This document shows, piece after piece, positions 46,389-60,092 of a DNA stretch of 64,000 bases. The stretch is taken from the NCBI GenBank assembly GCA_947044405.1, contig CAMRHE010000028.1:5055001-5119000 (forward strand), given 5' to 3'. The DNA is from Leptodactylus fallax. Lineage: Eukaryota > Chordata > Amphibia > Anura > Leptodactylidae. The position numbers and the translations under genes are program-made. Position 1 is the stretch's first letter. Every line of letters begins with the position of its first letter. Below the pieces are notes generated by a model, which worked only from the letters and a program-made list of their open reading frames with translations, had not been told where the DNA came from and did no database searches.

Positions 46389-47907
46389 GACTGTGTAGGA
46401 ATACAATGGAGCCCTGCTGGGATGGATACAAAGCCCTATTGTTCCAGGGATATAGCTGCGCACATTATGAATAAATGCAGGTAGAAAGGGAGATCCTATA
46501 CCCAGAGATCAAAATACATCTCTGAGTTTTAGCCATATTTAAGTGGAATCATCACAGCTTGTGATTGGGTCTCAGCGGTCCATTGGGGCCCCCTGTGATA
46601 TCATACAGGAAGCCGGAAAATGACCAAAGACGACGAGAAAGCACCTCATGAAAGGAGGGGGAAGGTGAGTATCAGTGTTTATTATGTCTCCGCACCTCCC
46701 CTGGGCCTGAAGAGACCCCAGACTATAATAGTGATTCATGGATGGTGAACCCCAAATATTTCAGGGTATGGAAAAACTCAAAATTTTTGATAAATTCATA
46801 ATGAGACTGGCTTGTTATGAACTGGTACACTCGTCTCTAATTCTGAACCCCTCTCTGTAATGTCCGTATGACCTAATAGAGCACATGACTGGGTTTATCT
46901 TCATGTGACGACTCCTTTAATTCCAAAAATTCTTAAATAATTTTTCGTGCAGCTGCCGCCATACCGATCAAGCACAATAAATTCTGAAAATGATTTTTCT
47001 GTTTTACTATCGTTTCTCCTGCCTGGATCACCAATGATCTCACTGTATTAGTCACTACTTATTAATAACCATATTGTGCATCTGAAAATAAATTCAATAT
47101 ATTCAAAATTATGCATTTTATGTGTCTGCAGAAAATATTCCTCAGTGTGAGCTTGCAAATGAGAGCGTCAGATGTGATGTGCGGAGTGCTAATTACCGCC
47201 GTAGAGTAATGTAAGAGTAAGGAAGTCTTGTGAAAAATGGAAAACGTGTGATAATAGGGTTGTAAGCAGACCCGTGATATGTGGGAAATTATGCTCAGCG
47301 CAAGAGGGGGAAATCAGAGGAGATTAGACGCTCTGTGTGCGACCTATTAGTTTATATAATGTGCCCTTATTAATAACTTGCCCCCTTACTTGCCGACCTC
47401 TGACCTTAGTCAGAAACGCTCTTCAACTCTCACCCTCATCCTAAATTATAAGGTACAAACAGCCAAATTTGTGTCTAATAGAATTTTTATGAGTAACCTC
47501 ACCAGGAGCAGATGAAGAAAGCAGCGGGCCTATGTACATGGACACTATCCGGCCCCCTGGATCTCATCGTAAAGCAGGGTATATATTTATATTGTGAGCC
47601 ATGAAATCCATTACATCATTCTGTTACATACAATCTAATAGATGGTAGGAAGCTGTTGTAAGAGTGACAGTGCTCCCCTCCTGATAGTTCTTGTACACAT
47701 GGGTGTAACTACCAGAGTAGTAGAAAAAACAGCTGCTATGGGACCCGACAACTAAGGGACCTAGGGTGCAAATAGTGATAACTATGGATGATATGGGATC
47801 TGGAAAACTGACTGCATCTCCATTACTTAAAATGAACATCATAATACCTGCATGAGACATCATTACCATTACTTTCTACATATGCTGTGATGTCACAGTC
47901 ATCTTTT
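46389..47907. other. Gene-free stretch; dispersed repeat and a repeat-poor part
   Basis: At 46600-46735 is a copy of the repeat seen at 24105-24330 (ggtgagtatcagtgtttatt, cacctcccctgggcct). From about 47080 to 47420 the sequence is repeat-poor with CpG-containing words (gctaattaccgccgtagag) and could be conserved non-coding DNA. No gene is visible. Confidence 0.3.
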
Positions 47908-49228
47908 TGTGTGTATTATCTCTGTACTGTGACATCACTGTGTGTATTATCCCAGTACAGTGGCATTACTGTATTTGTGTGTATTATCCCTGTAATGTGA
48001 CATCAGTGTGTAAATTATCTCTGTACTGTGACATCACTTTTTATTATCCCTGTACTGTGACATCACTGTGCGTATTATCCCTGTACTGTGACTTCACTGT
48101 GTGTATTATCCCTTTACTGTGACATCACTTTTTATTATCCCTGTACTGTGACATCACTGTGCGTATTTTTTTCTGTACAGTGACATAACTGTGTGTATTA
48201 TCCCTGTACTGTGACATCACTGTGTGTATTATCCCTGTACTGTGACATCACTATGTGTATTATCCCTGTACTGTGATATCACTGTGTGTATTATCTCTGT
48301 ACTGTGACATCACTGTGTGTATTATCCCTGTACTGTGACATCACTGTGTGTATTATCCCTGTACTGTGACATCACTGTGTGTATTATCCCTGTACTGTGA
48401 CATCACTGTTTACATTGTAACTGTACTGTGACATCACTGTGTGTATTATCCCTGTACTGTGACATCACTGTGTATATTATCTTGTACTGTGATATAACTG
48501 TGTGCGTTGTCTCTGTACTGTGACATCACTGTGTGCGTTGTCTCTGTACTGTGACATCACTGTGTATATTATCTTGTACTGTGACATCACTGTGTGTATT
48601 ATCCCTGTACTGTGACATCACTGTGTATATTATCTTGTACTGTGACATCACTGTGTGCGTTGTCTCTGTACTGTGACATCACTGTGTATATTATCTTGTA
48701 CTGTGACATCACTGTGTGTATTATCTCTGTATTGTGACATCACTGTTTACATTGTAACTGTACTGTGACATAACTGTGTGTATTATCCCTGTACTGTGAC
48801 ATCACTGTGTATATTATCCCTGTACTGTGACATCACTGTGTGTATTATCCCTGTACTGTGACATCACTGTGTGTATTATCCCTGTACTGTGACATCACTG
48901 TGTATATTATCCCTGTACTGTGACATCACTGTGTGTATTATCCTGTACTGTGACATCACTGTGTGAATTATCCCTGTACTGTGACATCACTGTGTGTATT
49001 ATCCCTGTACTGTGACATCACTGTGTGTATTATCTCTGTACTGTGACATCACTGTGTATATTATCTCTGTAGTGTGACATCACTGTGTGTATTATCCCTG
49101 CACTGTGACATCACTGTGTGTATTATCCCTGTACTGTGACATCACTGTGTGTATTATCCCTGTACTGTGACATCACTGTGTGTATTATCCCTGTACTGGG
49201 ACATCACTGTGTGTATTATCCCTGTGTG
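47908..49228. repeat. Second 31-bp minisatellite, about 42 units
   Basis: Units of 31 bp with tgtactgtgacatcactgtg and tgtattatccc. Variants include attatcttgtac (shorter), gtgcgttgtctctgtac and tttacattgtaactgtac, scattered and partly repeated as blocks near 48480-48720. It is non-coding. About 18 of 31 positions match the reverse complement of the minisatellite at 3425 in the best register (shared tgtgacat and tgtgtat). Confidence 0.95.
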
Positions 49229-50869
49229 TAAAGGAGACCACAATAATTGTACAATTTTCTAATTGTGAACCTGGTCATGATAGAGAGGGGCCCCATGGTT
49301 ATTTGTTACACACCTGCCTGTGCACCTGCACTTGTTGCACATATACCATTAGTATGTTCTCCCCTGAAGTTGTGCTCTATTCAGATATCACTAAAACAAA
49401 TACTCAGCAGGGATACTTATGTCCAATACAAAAATAATACTAACCATGGACAATTCCTTTAGAGTTAGGTTTGTTAGAAGGATCCCTTAACAATAGACAA
49501 ATCACAACGTGTTCAAACCGCTGGGACCACCAGTGATTTTTTGTGGACATATATGGCAAGTGTTCAGCTTCCCTGCAGCGCCACCACAGGACAAATTAAG
49601 TATTACTCATTGTCCATTCAAGTCATCAGGCTGTCTGTGTAAATCAGGACAGGTCAGGTCCTCCAGAACTAGAACTTTGCAGCCATTATCCACTCTGGCC
49701 AAGAGATAAAGATCCTGGAGGTGGAGGTAAGGCTCTAATAACCCAGAATTTCTTACCAGGGTGTAGGAAATTGAGTTTTGTAAATTGGACATTGACTTTG
49801 CAGGGAATCTGTCCAGTTGTTTGGGACCATTGAACTTGCAGCGACCAGGGTTTAGGTTCCCAACCCTCTGTATGTAGGTCCCCTTTAAAGCTATGCAAAC
49901 TCTCCGCCGATTGGACTCTCCAATATTATATTTTTGGATGGTCTTCAGTTCCCTCCTGCTATAACATTGGCACTATTTCTGTGGAATGTCACATTAGCAG
50001 GAAGTCAAGATCTTCTTGTTCCAGATTAAAGAGGTTTTATGTGAGAATCAATCCTTTACTATCTCTGAATACCTTGGCACGGTAAGTGCATTGATTTTTT
50101 TTTTATTTTTGGAGCTATTTTAATCTTCTAAAAAGATAAAGCATAGAAAATCAATTGAAACAAAAGTGAGAATAAATCATCTGACCTGGCAGTGGGTAAC
50201 CTCTGATCATGTCTATTGATTCTGGTAAATCGCAAAGACTCAGTTGCCCAAGCAGTGAGCAGGACCACGAAAAGGTCTTGTGTTCATTAGTGGAAGGTGA
50301 CGCCATGATATATTGCACTTCTTTACATGTCTGGAGGCGGCATTAGCGCTTAAACTGTGTAATTTATTGAGGACCCTGCCCTCTCATTACACCATTTAGT
50401 CCACCTGCTCCCTTCATAATCTGCAAGGTTTGCTTTATTCACTGGAGCATTGTTCAGATTATATCAATTCACAAACCAGACGCGTTTACCGATGCAGCAC
50501 TAGAATGTCCAAGGTGTAAGTGAAGCAATACTACAAACTCTTTTAGGCTTAGTCCCACATGTCCGGTCCGCTGCAAAATGTCCAGCTCAGACATTCTGCT
50601 GCGGACTCACCTTTGGCAAAAACTAAGCAAAGGATGAGGCTACATATTGTGGAAATGCTCCGTTTTGTGGAAATGAGGCATAAAAAAACACCGTGTTTTA
50701 CCATCTCAGGCCCAGAAAAGTTAATGAGATTTATGTTAAGCTCATATCCACAGTGAAAATTTAGAAAAATCCAGAGTTTTTTAAAAATACAGCATGCTAA
50801 TATTGCCTTTTCTCCACAGATTTATGTGGCGGGGGGAGAAAAATTTAGTTAGTGAATTAGTAGTTTTTT
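49229..50869. other. Gene-free stretch
   Basis: There is a MITE-like right end at 49448-49463 (ggacaattcctttag) and another candidate MITE between 49500 and 49900 without clear ends. I see no gene. Open frames of 65-85 residues lack domains. Confidence 0.35.
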
Positions 50870-51790
50870 AGGAGCATCTTTGGTAGAGAAGGGCCATGTT
50901 ACCTTATTCTCCCAGTCAGAGGTTAGGAGGGTCATTGGTAGAGAATGGCCATGTTACCCTCTTCTCCCAGTCATTGGAGCAGAGCGTCCTTGATAGAGAT
51001 GGGCCATGTTACCCTCTTCGCTCAGGCATTGGAGATGATGGTCTTTGGTGAAGAAGGGCCATGTTACCCTCTTCTTCCAGTCATTGGAGAGGAAAGTCAT
51101 TGGTAGAAATGGACTTTGTTACCCTCTTCTCCAAGTCATTGGAGAGGATGGTCTTTGATAGAGAAGGACCATGTTACCCTCTTCTCTCTGACATTGGCGA
51201 GGATGGTCTTTGGTAAAGAAGGGCCAATGTAACTCTTCTAAAGTCATTTGAGAGGAAAGTCATTGGTAGAAATGGGCCGTGTTACCCTCTTCTCTCAGGC
51301 ATTGAAGAGGAGGGTCTTTGATAGAGATGGGCCATGTTACCCTCTTCTTCCAGTCATTGGAGAGGAAAGTCATTGGTAGAAATGGACCTTGTTACCCTCT
51401 TCTCCCAGTCACTGGAGAGGATGGTCTTTGATAGAGAAGGGCCATGTTACCCTCTTCTATCAGACATTGGCGAGGATGGTCTTTGGTAAAGAAGGGCCAA
51501 TGTTACTCTCTTCTAAAGTCATTTGAGAGGAAAGTCATTGGTAGAAATGGGCCGTGTTACCCTCTTCTCTCAGGCATTGAAGAGGAGGGTCTTTGATAGA
51601 GATGGGCCATGTTACCCTCTTCTTCCAGTCATTGGAGAGGAAAGTCATTGGTAGAAATGGCCCATGTTACCCTCTTCTCTCAGGCTTCGGCGAGAATGGT
51701 CTTTGGTAGAGAAGTCATGTTACCCTCTTTCCTATCATTGACAAGCATGGTCTTTGGTAGTGAAGGGCCATATTACCCTCTTCTCCCTTG
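50870..51790. repeat. ~56-bp minisatellite, about 16 units, with 285-bp higher order
   Basis: Units of about 55-57 bp built on ggtctttgatagagatgggc, catgttaccctcttct and cccagtcattggagagga. Two sub-types alternate (gtctttg and gtcattg starts). A long block starting gagaggaaagtcattggtag with ggcattgaagaggagggtct occurs at 51250 and again at 51535, offset 285 bp or five units. It is non-coding. Confidence 0.9.
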
Positions 51791-52822
51791 TTTGCTAAAA
51801 TTGCAGTTTCTGTGTAGTGGTCTTAAAGGTTGACCATGGTGAAGAGAGATGAGACAACTCATGCTTCATTGCCTTTTGACCCTTATATTACAAATGACCT
51901 TGCTGTGTACTCGGAACTATCACATTCATGAGACTGTACATTTTCTGGTTGATTTATAGGATTCTCACATGTGAATATTGCTTTGGCTGACAAGATGGCC
52001 ATTGCTAAATTATAGACCTAGAATCAAAATACAACTTCTTTCCACCGCGGTTCCTTCCTTATCCCTTAACAACTGCTGAAGGATGATGAATTCTCGATTC
52101 TTCCAGCTTCAAGACACAAAAGTTCTTCTTTTCCCCTACTTTTTTTTATTCGCTGTGAAAATAACATAACATCGGATTCCCTATACACAGCGAACAACGC
52201 GCGGGGGCAATAATATCTTTGATGTGCAGCCTAAGCTAACAACCCTGGTGGCAAAGTAGACAGTAGGTCACAGAAAACAAATCCGTGCTGTAAATCCCAC
52301 ATTGCTTTTCTAATAAAGTGACTTTTATTACTGCATCTCCTGAACAGATGTAGCTTGAAATTGAGACTACAGAGCGGCAGCAAATCCCAGTTTATCGCCG
52401 AGTCTGTATTGTTTAATTGATTGGCAAGTTGTGCTTTGCATACAAGTGTCTGGATTGAAGGTTTTATAGATATTCCACACCTTGAGATGTTCTCTAATGG
52501 AGAGGCTGCATTAGATAATGGCCTTGGGCTATTGACTAAATGAAGCAGCTGAATAGTGCCGTCATATATACAATATATAGGCTATTTATAAAGATGCACA
52601 GTTATGTAATGAAAGCATGACTACTCCGCCAATTACATGAAATTGCAGAACGCCGGGTACTGACACAGCAATGTACCGAAGAAACCTAATATTACAGTTT
52701 ATTGTAGCATAATAAAAGCCAAATAGACTTATGGCATAGGCAGGAGTAGACTTATAATGAACTAACCCAAGGATGCTGTCAAGGTAAATGCCAGGAATTC
52801 AGCAACATAAATGCCTTGTGTT
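51791..52822. other. Repeat-poor stretch, possible conserved non-coding DNA
   Basis: No tandem repeat or MITE signature is visible from about 52000 to 52800. The segment at 52170-52700 mixes CpG words (gcgaacaacgcgcgggg) with TAAT/ATTA-rich blocks and has no supported open frame. Conservation is untested. Confidence 0.25.
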
Positions 52823-53146
52823 TTAAAGAGGACCTTCAATAGGCTCCGCTCCACTGATTCCGGAGCAGTTGGAATTTTTTCTCTAGCCCCTACCATCCCT
52901 GAGCAATTGGTGCTATTAATTTCAGCACCCAATATGCTAATTAGGATCCATACTGCCAGGTGGGTGGTCTCCGAATTTCTGCTCCAGCACAGGACAGTAG
53001 AGAGCCTAATTAGCATATTGGATGTTGAAACTAAAAAAACTGATTACTCAGGAATGGTGGGGGCTACAGAAAAAATTACAACTGCACCAGAATCAGTGGA
53101 GTGGTGGCTAATAAAGGAGTTGGAGGTGGTGAAAAGTCCTCTTTAA
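52823..53146. mobile_element. Palindromic TTAA MITE, family B, copy 3
   Basis: It starts TTAAAGAGGACCTTCAATAG and ends ggtggtgaaaagtcctctttaa. Mirrored words: ctccactgattccggagcag / accagaatcagtggagtgg, and agcacccaatatgctaatta / taattagcatattgg. The TTAA at 53143-53146 is shared with a further MITE-like end (aaaggggtattcttgtaag). Long open frames on both strands come from the palindrome. Confidence 0.8.
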
Positions 53147-53539
53147 AGGGGTATTCTTGTAAGTTATTATATCCACTGGATTGGTGCTAAATCCATGGGA
53201 GTCCGATCACTGGAACCCCCCACCACTTACCAGAAAGAGGGACCCCATTTTCCCCCGCAAGAGCAGCTAGATTGTCATGTAGAAACTCTATTCAACTTTT
53301 TGGGACTAGAGGTCTTACTATGGGGGTAGGGGGGACAAGGGACCCAATTCTGATGATTGAATGGGGTGTCAGGGGTTCGTGTCCTTCACCAACCTAGCAG
53401 TTATGAGCGATCCAGTGATGGTATGATACAGGTAGACCGCTCCCTCTGTCTAACCACTCAGATGCCATGGTCTCTATTGACTGCAGCATCTAATGGGTTA
53501 ATGCTCATTCTCAGGGTTATCTCCAGTCTCAGTTGTTAT

Positions 53540-53740
53540 TGGACTGAGATTCCTTGGGCCCACCAGATGAGATGATTTTGGGGGCCCGCCCTCCAACAAC
53601 CCATAGGAAATAGATCACAGTAACCTTCAAATTTGGGTGTCTTCTGCTATATGCTTACTGTGTTAGAGCCTGGGCCCACCAGAGGATCTTCTGGTAGTCT
53701 GGTGGGTCAGTCCAGCATTGACTGACCCACCAGACTATGT
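53540..53740. mobile_element. Dispersed repeat with a perfect 16-bp-arm hairpin
   Basis: It contains ttgggcccaccagatga, ccgccctccaaca, cttcaaatttgggtgtcttc and ends in a hairpin whose arms agtctggtgggtcagt (53696-53711) and its exact complement (53721-53736) enclose 9 bases. A reverse-complement copy of the body lies at 62790-62965. Confidence 0.6.
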
Positions 53741-54702
53741 CATATGTCAACAATTGGACCATTTCAATCTTACATTCATGGCATAATCATACATATCTAA
53801 TAAATAGGTTTCCCATTGTTGCACTTCCTCCTAGCAGGAGAATGGGGTCACCTGAACTGTTTTGCAATCCAAGGTAGCTGCAAATATTAGAGAATGGGGT
53901 GAGCTGGTCATGTCTGCTGTATCTATGTCAGTCATGCATGGCTTGCTATATCCATCCTTCATCTGGAGCATCAGGATTGCAAAACAGAGGTCATGGAACC
54001 ATTTTATTTTTAGAGGTATAACCCCCTATCAGACAATTCTAAAATATTCTATGGAGATTATGTAATAAATCCATCCATTGGTATCACGTAGAGGAAGCTA
54101 GATCCTGCCATATTGCAAGTCATGTTTTCTAAAAGATCAAGATAGGGACAAAGTCCCTAAGGAATATTTAGGAGCAGCCATTTTTCATAAGGAAGCACAA
54201 CAGACATTATGGAGGACACAATGCAGAATATATAATAGAAATCCCCCCGTATAATGTTAAATATTTTTATTACGTCTTCTAATTTGACATGAGATCTAAC
54301 CATCCCGAAGAATATGTGATGACAACCCCCTATAGATGTGACATATTCGGTATTATAAAGCATTGATTTTATAATATTAACATAACATTAATAATAAGTG
54401 AAGCGAATGCCTGAGGCGTCTGTGAGCGACGTCTACATCTAGTGCCCGTGTTGTCAGGTATTCGCTCATCCATATAACGAAATCTTCCGACGCCTCATTA
54501 TATCCCTACCGCTCACCGCTATCAGGGACGGTGTGCAAGACTAAATGACAAGCATCTGGAAATCAATGAATAGCTGCGAAATAGATAGACAATGGTTCTC
54601 ACCTTCACCTGAGGACCGCGTAGTCACCAGTCATCCATGTCACGAATGGTTATGGAACATAACATATCTTACTTTTGTGGAATTTGAATTTCCAAGTCTA
54701 TC
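53741..54702. other. Gene-free stretch
   Basis: The segment at 54380-54545 is CpG-containing and repeat-poor (gaatgcctgaggcgtctgtg). No gene is visible. Confidence 0.3.
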
Positions 54703-54704
54703 TA

Positions 54705-54920
54705 CAGTGCTGGCCAAAAGTATTGGCACCCCTGCAATTCTGTCAGATAATACTCCATTTCTTCCAGAAAATGATTGCAATCACAAATGCTTTGGTAATA
54801 ATATCTTCATTTATTTTGCTTGCAATGAAAAAACACAAAAGAGAATGAAAAAAAAAGTCAAATCATTGATCATTTTACACAAAACTCCAAAAATGGGCCG
54901 GACAAAAGTATTGGCACCCT
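54705..54920. repeat. Left terminal inverted repeat of Tc1-like element
   Basis: It carries the outer and inner direct repeat motifs (aaaagtattggcaccc) about 190 bp apart. The outer 109 bases pair with the right end with one mismatch. Confidence 0.92.
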
Positions 54921-54924
54921 CAGC

Positions 54925-56016
<1,092 letters not shown>

Positions 56017-56127
56017 TCAACTGGCTGCACGTGTGATTTAGTTATTGCCACCACCTGTTATGTGCCACAGGTAAGTAACAGGTGCTGTTAATTACACAAA
56101 TTAGAGAAGCATCACATGATTTTTCAA

Positions 56128-56342
56128 AGGGTGCCAATACTTTTGTCCACCCCCCTTTTTTATGTTTGGTGTGGAATTATATCCAATTTGGCTTTTTGAC
56201 AATTCTTTTTGTGGTTTTCCATTGAAGACAAATTAAATGAAGATATTATTACCAAAGCATTTGTGATTGCAATCATTTTCTGGAAGAAATTGAGTATTAT
56301 CTGACAGAATTGCAGGGGTGCCAATACTTTTGGCCAGCACTG
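56128..56342. repeat. Right terminal inverted repeat of Tc1-like element
   Basis: Reverse-complement counterpart of 54705-54920, with inner motif gggtgccaatacttttgtcc at 56129 and outer motif ggggtgccaatacttttgg near 56316. Confidence 0.92.
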
Positions 56343-56344
56343 TA

Positions 56345-57404
56345 TACTTTGTATCAAATCTCCATCTCTTAGCACATGATTTCTCCAGTCTGGGCCGGTC
56401 AATGTCTTAGATGTAGCAGTCAATGCAGACCACGGCATCAAAGTATATAGGCAGTGGGAAAGGGTTTCTGACCTGTGCTGCAATCCCAAGGCTCGATCAA
56501 CAGTAGAAATGGGCATTCCGAGCTGGGTTCGTCCTGAATATTCCAAATTGTTCATTTTTTTTAACAAAACAGAACAGATGGAGATTTGTCTCCAATGAAC
56601 TAAAATGACTGCTGCGATATGCATTGCGGTAATTTATTATACTCAGGGGTCTCTTCAGACCCCAGAGTGTAACAGGTGGAGGCTCAGGGGAGGTGTAAAA
56701 AATAAAAAAAAAACATTTATACTCACCTTTTTTGGGCCTCCTCGTAACGTCTGACGCTCTCTTTGTGATGTCATGCAGGTGAATGATGTCACCAAGGAGG
56801 CCGAGAGAGAGCAAAGGACGTGGCAAGGAATCCCAAAAGAGGTGAGAGGTTCGCCCATCTCTAAACAATAGCTAAGACAGTCAGGAGCCTAACAACAACC
56901 CCCAGGTTTGTCATGAAGCCTATCAGTCAGTTTAACACTGACCGCCATATTACTCTGGAATACATAAGTATAGCAGTATATTATATCCCTGATCAGAATA
57001 GTAGACATTTTCTATGAGGACTAAAAATAAAGTTAATAATGTTTAAGAAAAAATAAAAAAACAAGTAAAAAGCTCCAAAAGTTCCTTATTTTTAAAAAAC
57101 GCTATTGCATAATTGGTAATGATAATTCTCTTGTGCCCAGGTCTAGGCCTACTAAGGGAACTCAGGGCAAGTAGGATCCAGATATACCATATTCTAATTA
57201 AATTAGTCTTGGGCAGATGGAAGGGGTGCAAGTCCAATATGGAGGAAGCAGCATCCCCCACATGCACAATGCAAAAAGACAAAAAATCAGACATCACCTC
57301 CATAGTAAAATAAATCTAGATAGGTGCACACTGCTATGGCTGAAATACAATAAATACAAGAAATGCAGCAGCATCTGCAGAGGGCGCTATGACATATGCA
57401 AACA
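56345..57404. other. Gene-free stretch with a dispersed repeat
   Basis: At 56640-56850 lies the reversed copy of the repeat at 24105-24330 (cttcagaccccagagtgt, gaggctcaggggaggtgt, ttatactcacc). I see no gene. Open frames at 56497-56868 overlap this repeat. Confidence 0.4.
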
Positions 57405-57792
57405 TTAGAGGGATTGTCCAGGAATTGGAGCAACCCAGCAGGAGGCCGAAGGAGGTGTAAAATAAAATAAAACATATTCACCTGTCCCTGGCGCTCCACT
57501 GCAGGTGTCTATTTGGTCTTGCACCAGTGCCTGGATGACAGAAGTCTTCGGCCTCTCCCCCAAACACTGAGACCAATCAGGAGCCTCAGAGCTCAGAGGC
57601 TGCTGGCAAGGAACGGTTGACTTATGTTAGTGATGTCATCGGATCCTCCTCAATGACCAATGAGACCACTCAGACACTGCTGTGAGACCGAAGGGATACC
57701 CATGGTGGACAACAAAGCACGGGATATGCTTTATCTTTTTATTTTACACCTCCCAGACCTCCTAGTGGGTTACTCCAATTCCTGGACAAAAT
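57405..57792. mobile_element. TTAA-like MITE, family D
   Basis: It starts ttagagggattgtccaggaa and ends ggttactccaattcctggac; the arms (tccaggaattggagcaaccc and mirror) are long and well kept, while the target bases are worn. The interior carries cattcacctgtccctggcgc near the left and ggacaacaaagcacgggata near the right. It is non-coding and a relative of 22557-22929. Confidence 0.7.
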
Positions 57793-58936
57793 GAATTCTG
57801 CATCACCTCTATAGTCATAATCTGTGAATATAAATGCGAGGTTCTAAGTGTTTGCTTTGATCAAATTGTGGAACCCATCTGCCCCGACAAGACGACCTCA
57901 TTCAGATGGGCACCTACACTATACAGACACAGATCTCTTGTGCCTTCATCTGGATTTTGCAAAATGACAGCCTCCCCCTCAGAGATAACTGGTCGCACCC
58001 TTTAAGAAGCCGCACACTTTAATGCACATTCGCTCCTTTCCGGAATATTATGCTTTCCAATGTAAGATGATATATTGCTGTTGACACTCTTGGCATCTCA
58101 ATCTGTAAATGTAATTTCTTAATGTAATGATGTGTTCAGTAAACACGACGGAGACATTGACTCTGATACATCCATCCACCGGGGCTGGCAATGGACTAAT
58201 CTTGTTTGTGGTCAATATAACTCGCTTCCCGGCCACTTACGATGCGATGGGAATGTAAAGTACTTGGAGGCTGCACACGGAGGCTCTCAGTGGACACCTC
58301 CGGGATCTCTGCTGTATTGCAGGTTAATTGTAACACGGAAACAAAGAAAACTTGTCTGTCGGCTAAACTTACACCAGGCCATTATGGCGGCCGGTCGGCT
58401 GTGCAGTTTATTGTAAATTGTTTTTCTGAGAACTGATTTTTCCTTGCCCTGTAAATCGATAGGAGAACATTATGTGAACCTCAGATCTTATAAAGCTCTT
58501 GTTTCCTTTCCTTTGTTAATGTTTTTGTAACATTTTACAAACTTTTTTTATTTATAAAACAGTCAAAAACATCATCAAAAGTTCTAAAAGTGATAAAAAA
58601 AACTACAAAACAAAAATCTAAGCATAGAACAGAATGTGGAGAATGAAGCTCTGCCTAGGGCAGTGATCACACAGGACGTACACGCAGCAGGTTAGCAGCC
58701 ATGAACTCGCCGCCAGCTGACCCACCATGTTGTACGGTATCGTAGTGGATGAGATTTCACCAGATCTTATGCACATGATGCAACGAAAGTCTGCAGAGCA
58801 AAGTAACCCGCTGCGTGTCAGTTTATGAGGAGAGTTAGAAGCTTTATGATGCAAGGCCAAAAACCGCAGGAGATCCGCTGAGGTTACAGGAGTGGCCAAA
58901 AACATGTAGCTGAATATCTATGATGGAAATTCAGCC
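57793..58936. other. Repeat-poor stretch, possible conserved non-coding DNA
   Basis: 58040-58440 is free of repeat signatures and contains CpG-bearing words (ccattatggcggccggtcgg). Overlapping frames of 62-94 residues are on both strands and show no domain. No gene is called. Confidence 0.25.
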
Positions 58937-59130
58937 TTAAAGGGGTTTACCATTAGAAGCGATAAGATATGCCACAAATGTCTGAACAGGAAGGGTTAAA
59001 ACTTCCCAACTGCTGCTCCATTCAGAATAGGGGTGAATGTCCCCTTTTCCCCAAATCAGCATTCAGACCTCCAATGATCTGAAAGTTATCCCCTATCCAT
59101 AGGGATAACTGGTTTTCTGGGACTAAAGGA
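58937..59130. mobile_element. TTAA MITE, right end worn
   Basis: It begins TTAAAGGGGTTTACCATTAG. The right arm holds gttatcccctatccataggg and ends ggttttctgggactaaagg, a decayed counterpart. It is non-coding. Confidence 0.45.
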
Positions 59131-59263
59131 TAGGGTAGAGTGTCAGAATTAGCCGAACACTGTAGACTCTTCAAGTATGTGGGAACCTTCAACGGGAGCT
59201 TCTGATGGTGTGACCATAGCCTTATAGTATCTCCAACCTCATTGTGAATGTGGGTTATCTGCA

Positions 59264-59911
59264 AGCTATACCGACTGGTGCCACCGGAACCACCTGAAGA
59301 TTAACGCGGGGAAGACCAAGGAGATGGTGGTGGACTTCCGTAAAGGCAGAAGCCCTCCTAAACCAGTGGACATCCTGGGGACGGGCATCGAGATTGTGAA
59401 CACCTATAAGTACCTGGGTTTGCTCCTTAATAATAAGCTGGACTGGGCAGATCATATGGAGGCCCTGTACAGGAAGGGCCACAGCAGGCTCTACCTGCTT
59501 AGGAAGCTGAGAGCCTTTGGAATCCGGGGGGCACTTCTTAGGACTTTCTTCAACTCGGTAGTGGCATCAGCCATCTTCTTTGGAGTGGCCTGCTGGGGGA
59601 GCAGTATATCAACCAGGGACAGAAATAAACTTGACAAGCTGATTAGAAGGGCCAGCTCTGTCCTGGGGAGCCCACTGGACCCAGTGCAGGTGGTGGGTGA
59701 CAGAAGGATACTGTCCGTGGTGAGCTCCATGCAGAAGAAGAAGTCCCATCCCATGCATGAGACTGTGATCGCGCTGAGCAGTACTGTCAGTGACCGACTG
59801 CTCCACCCTAGGTGTGAGAAGGAGCGCTATCGGAAGTCTTTCCTCCCCACCGCAGTTAGGCTGTACAACCAACACCGACCTAAGCGGAGATCATTACACA
59901 CAGAGAACTGA
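59264..59911 (+). pseudogene. L2/CR1-type LINE reverse transcriptase, C-terminal fragment
   Basis: An open frame from SYTDWCHRNHLKINAGKTKE through MVVDFRKGR, YKYLGLLLNNKLDW and AIFFGVACWGSS to LYNQH, ending in TGA at 59909-59911. These are the late palm/thumb and C-terminal motifs of non-LTR retrotransposon ORF2 proteins of the L2/CR1/Rex type. The catalytic palm core, apurinic endonuclease and 5' UTR are missing: the copy is 5'-truncated near 59264, as target-primed integration often leaves. The remaining about 216 codons have no stop or frameshift, so the insertion is fairly young. It is not functional. The first in-frame Met (59324) is only an internal codon. Confidence 0.88.
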
Positions 59912-60092
59912 AATATCTCTCTGCCTGTTAAATCCCCCCCCCCTCCTCTGCTGCGTCCTATCTGTCTGTCGGCTATTAATGTAATGCCTCTCACCTTGGA
60001 ACATTCCTGTACATGTTGTATTTGTATTTGTATCTGCTTATCTTTGCTGCTGTAACACACTGAATTTCCCCATTGTGGGACTATTAAAGGAC

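Noticed and set aside
50870..51790. CRISPR-like repeat/spacer pattern
   Set aside because: The apparent spacers are themselves repeats of the same ~56-bp unit.
52762..53146. Overlapping frames on both strands as genes
   Set aside because: They arise from the palindromic family B MITE at 52823-53146.
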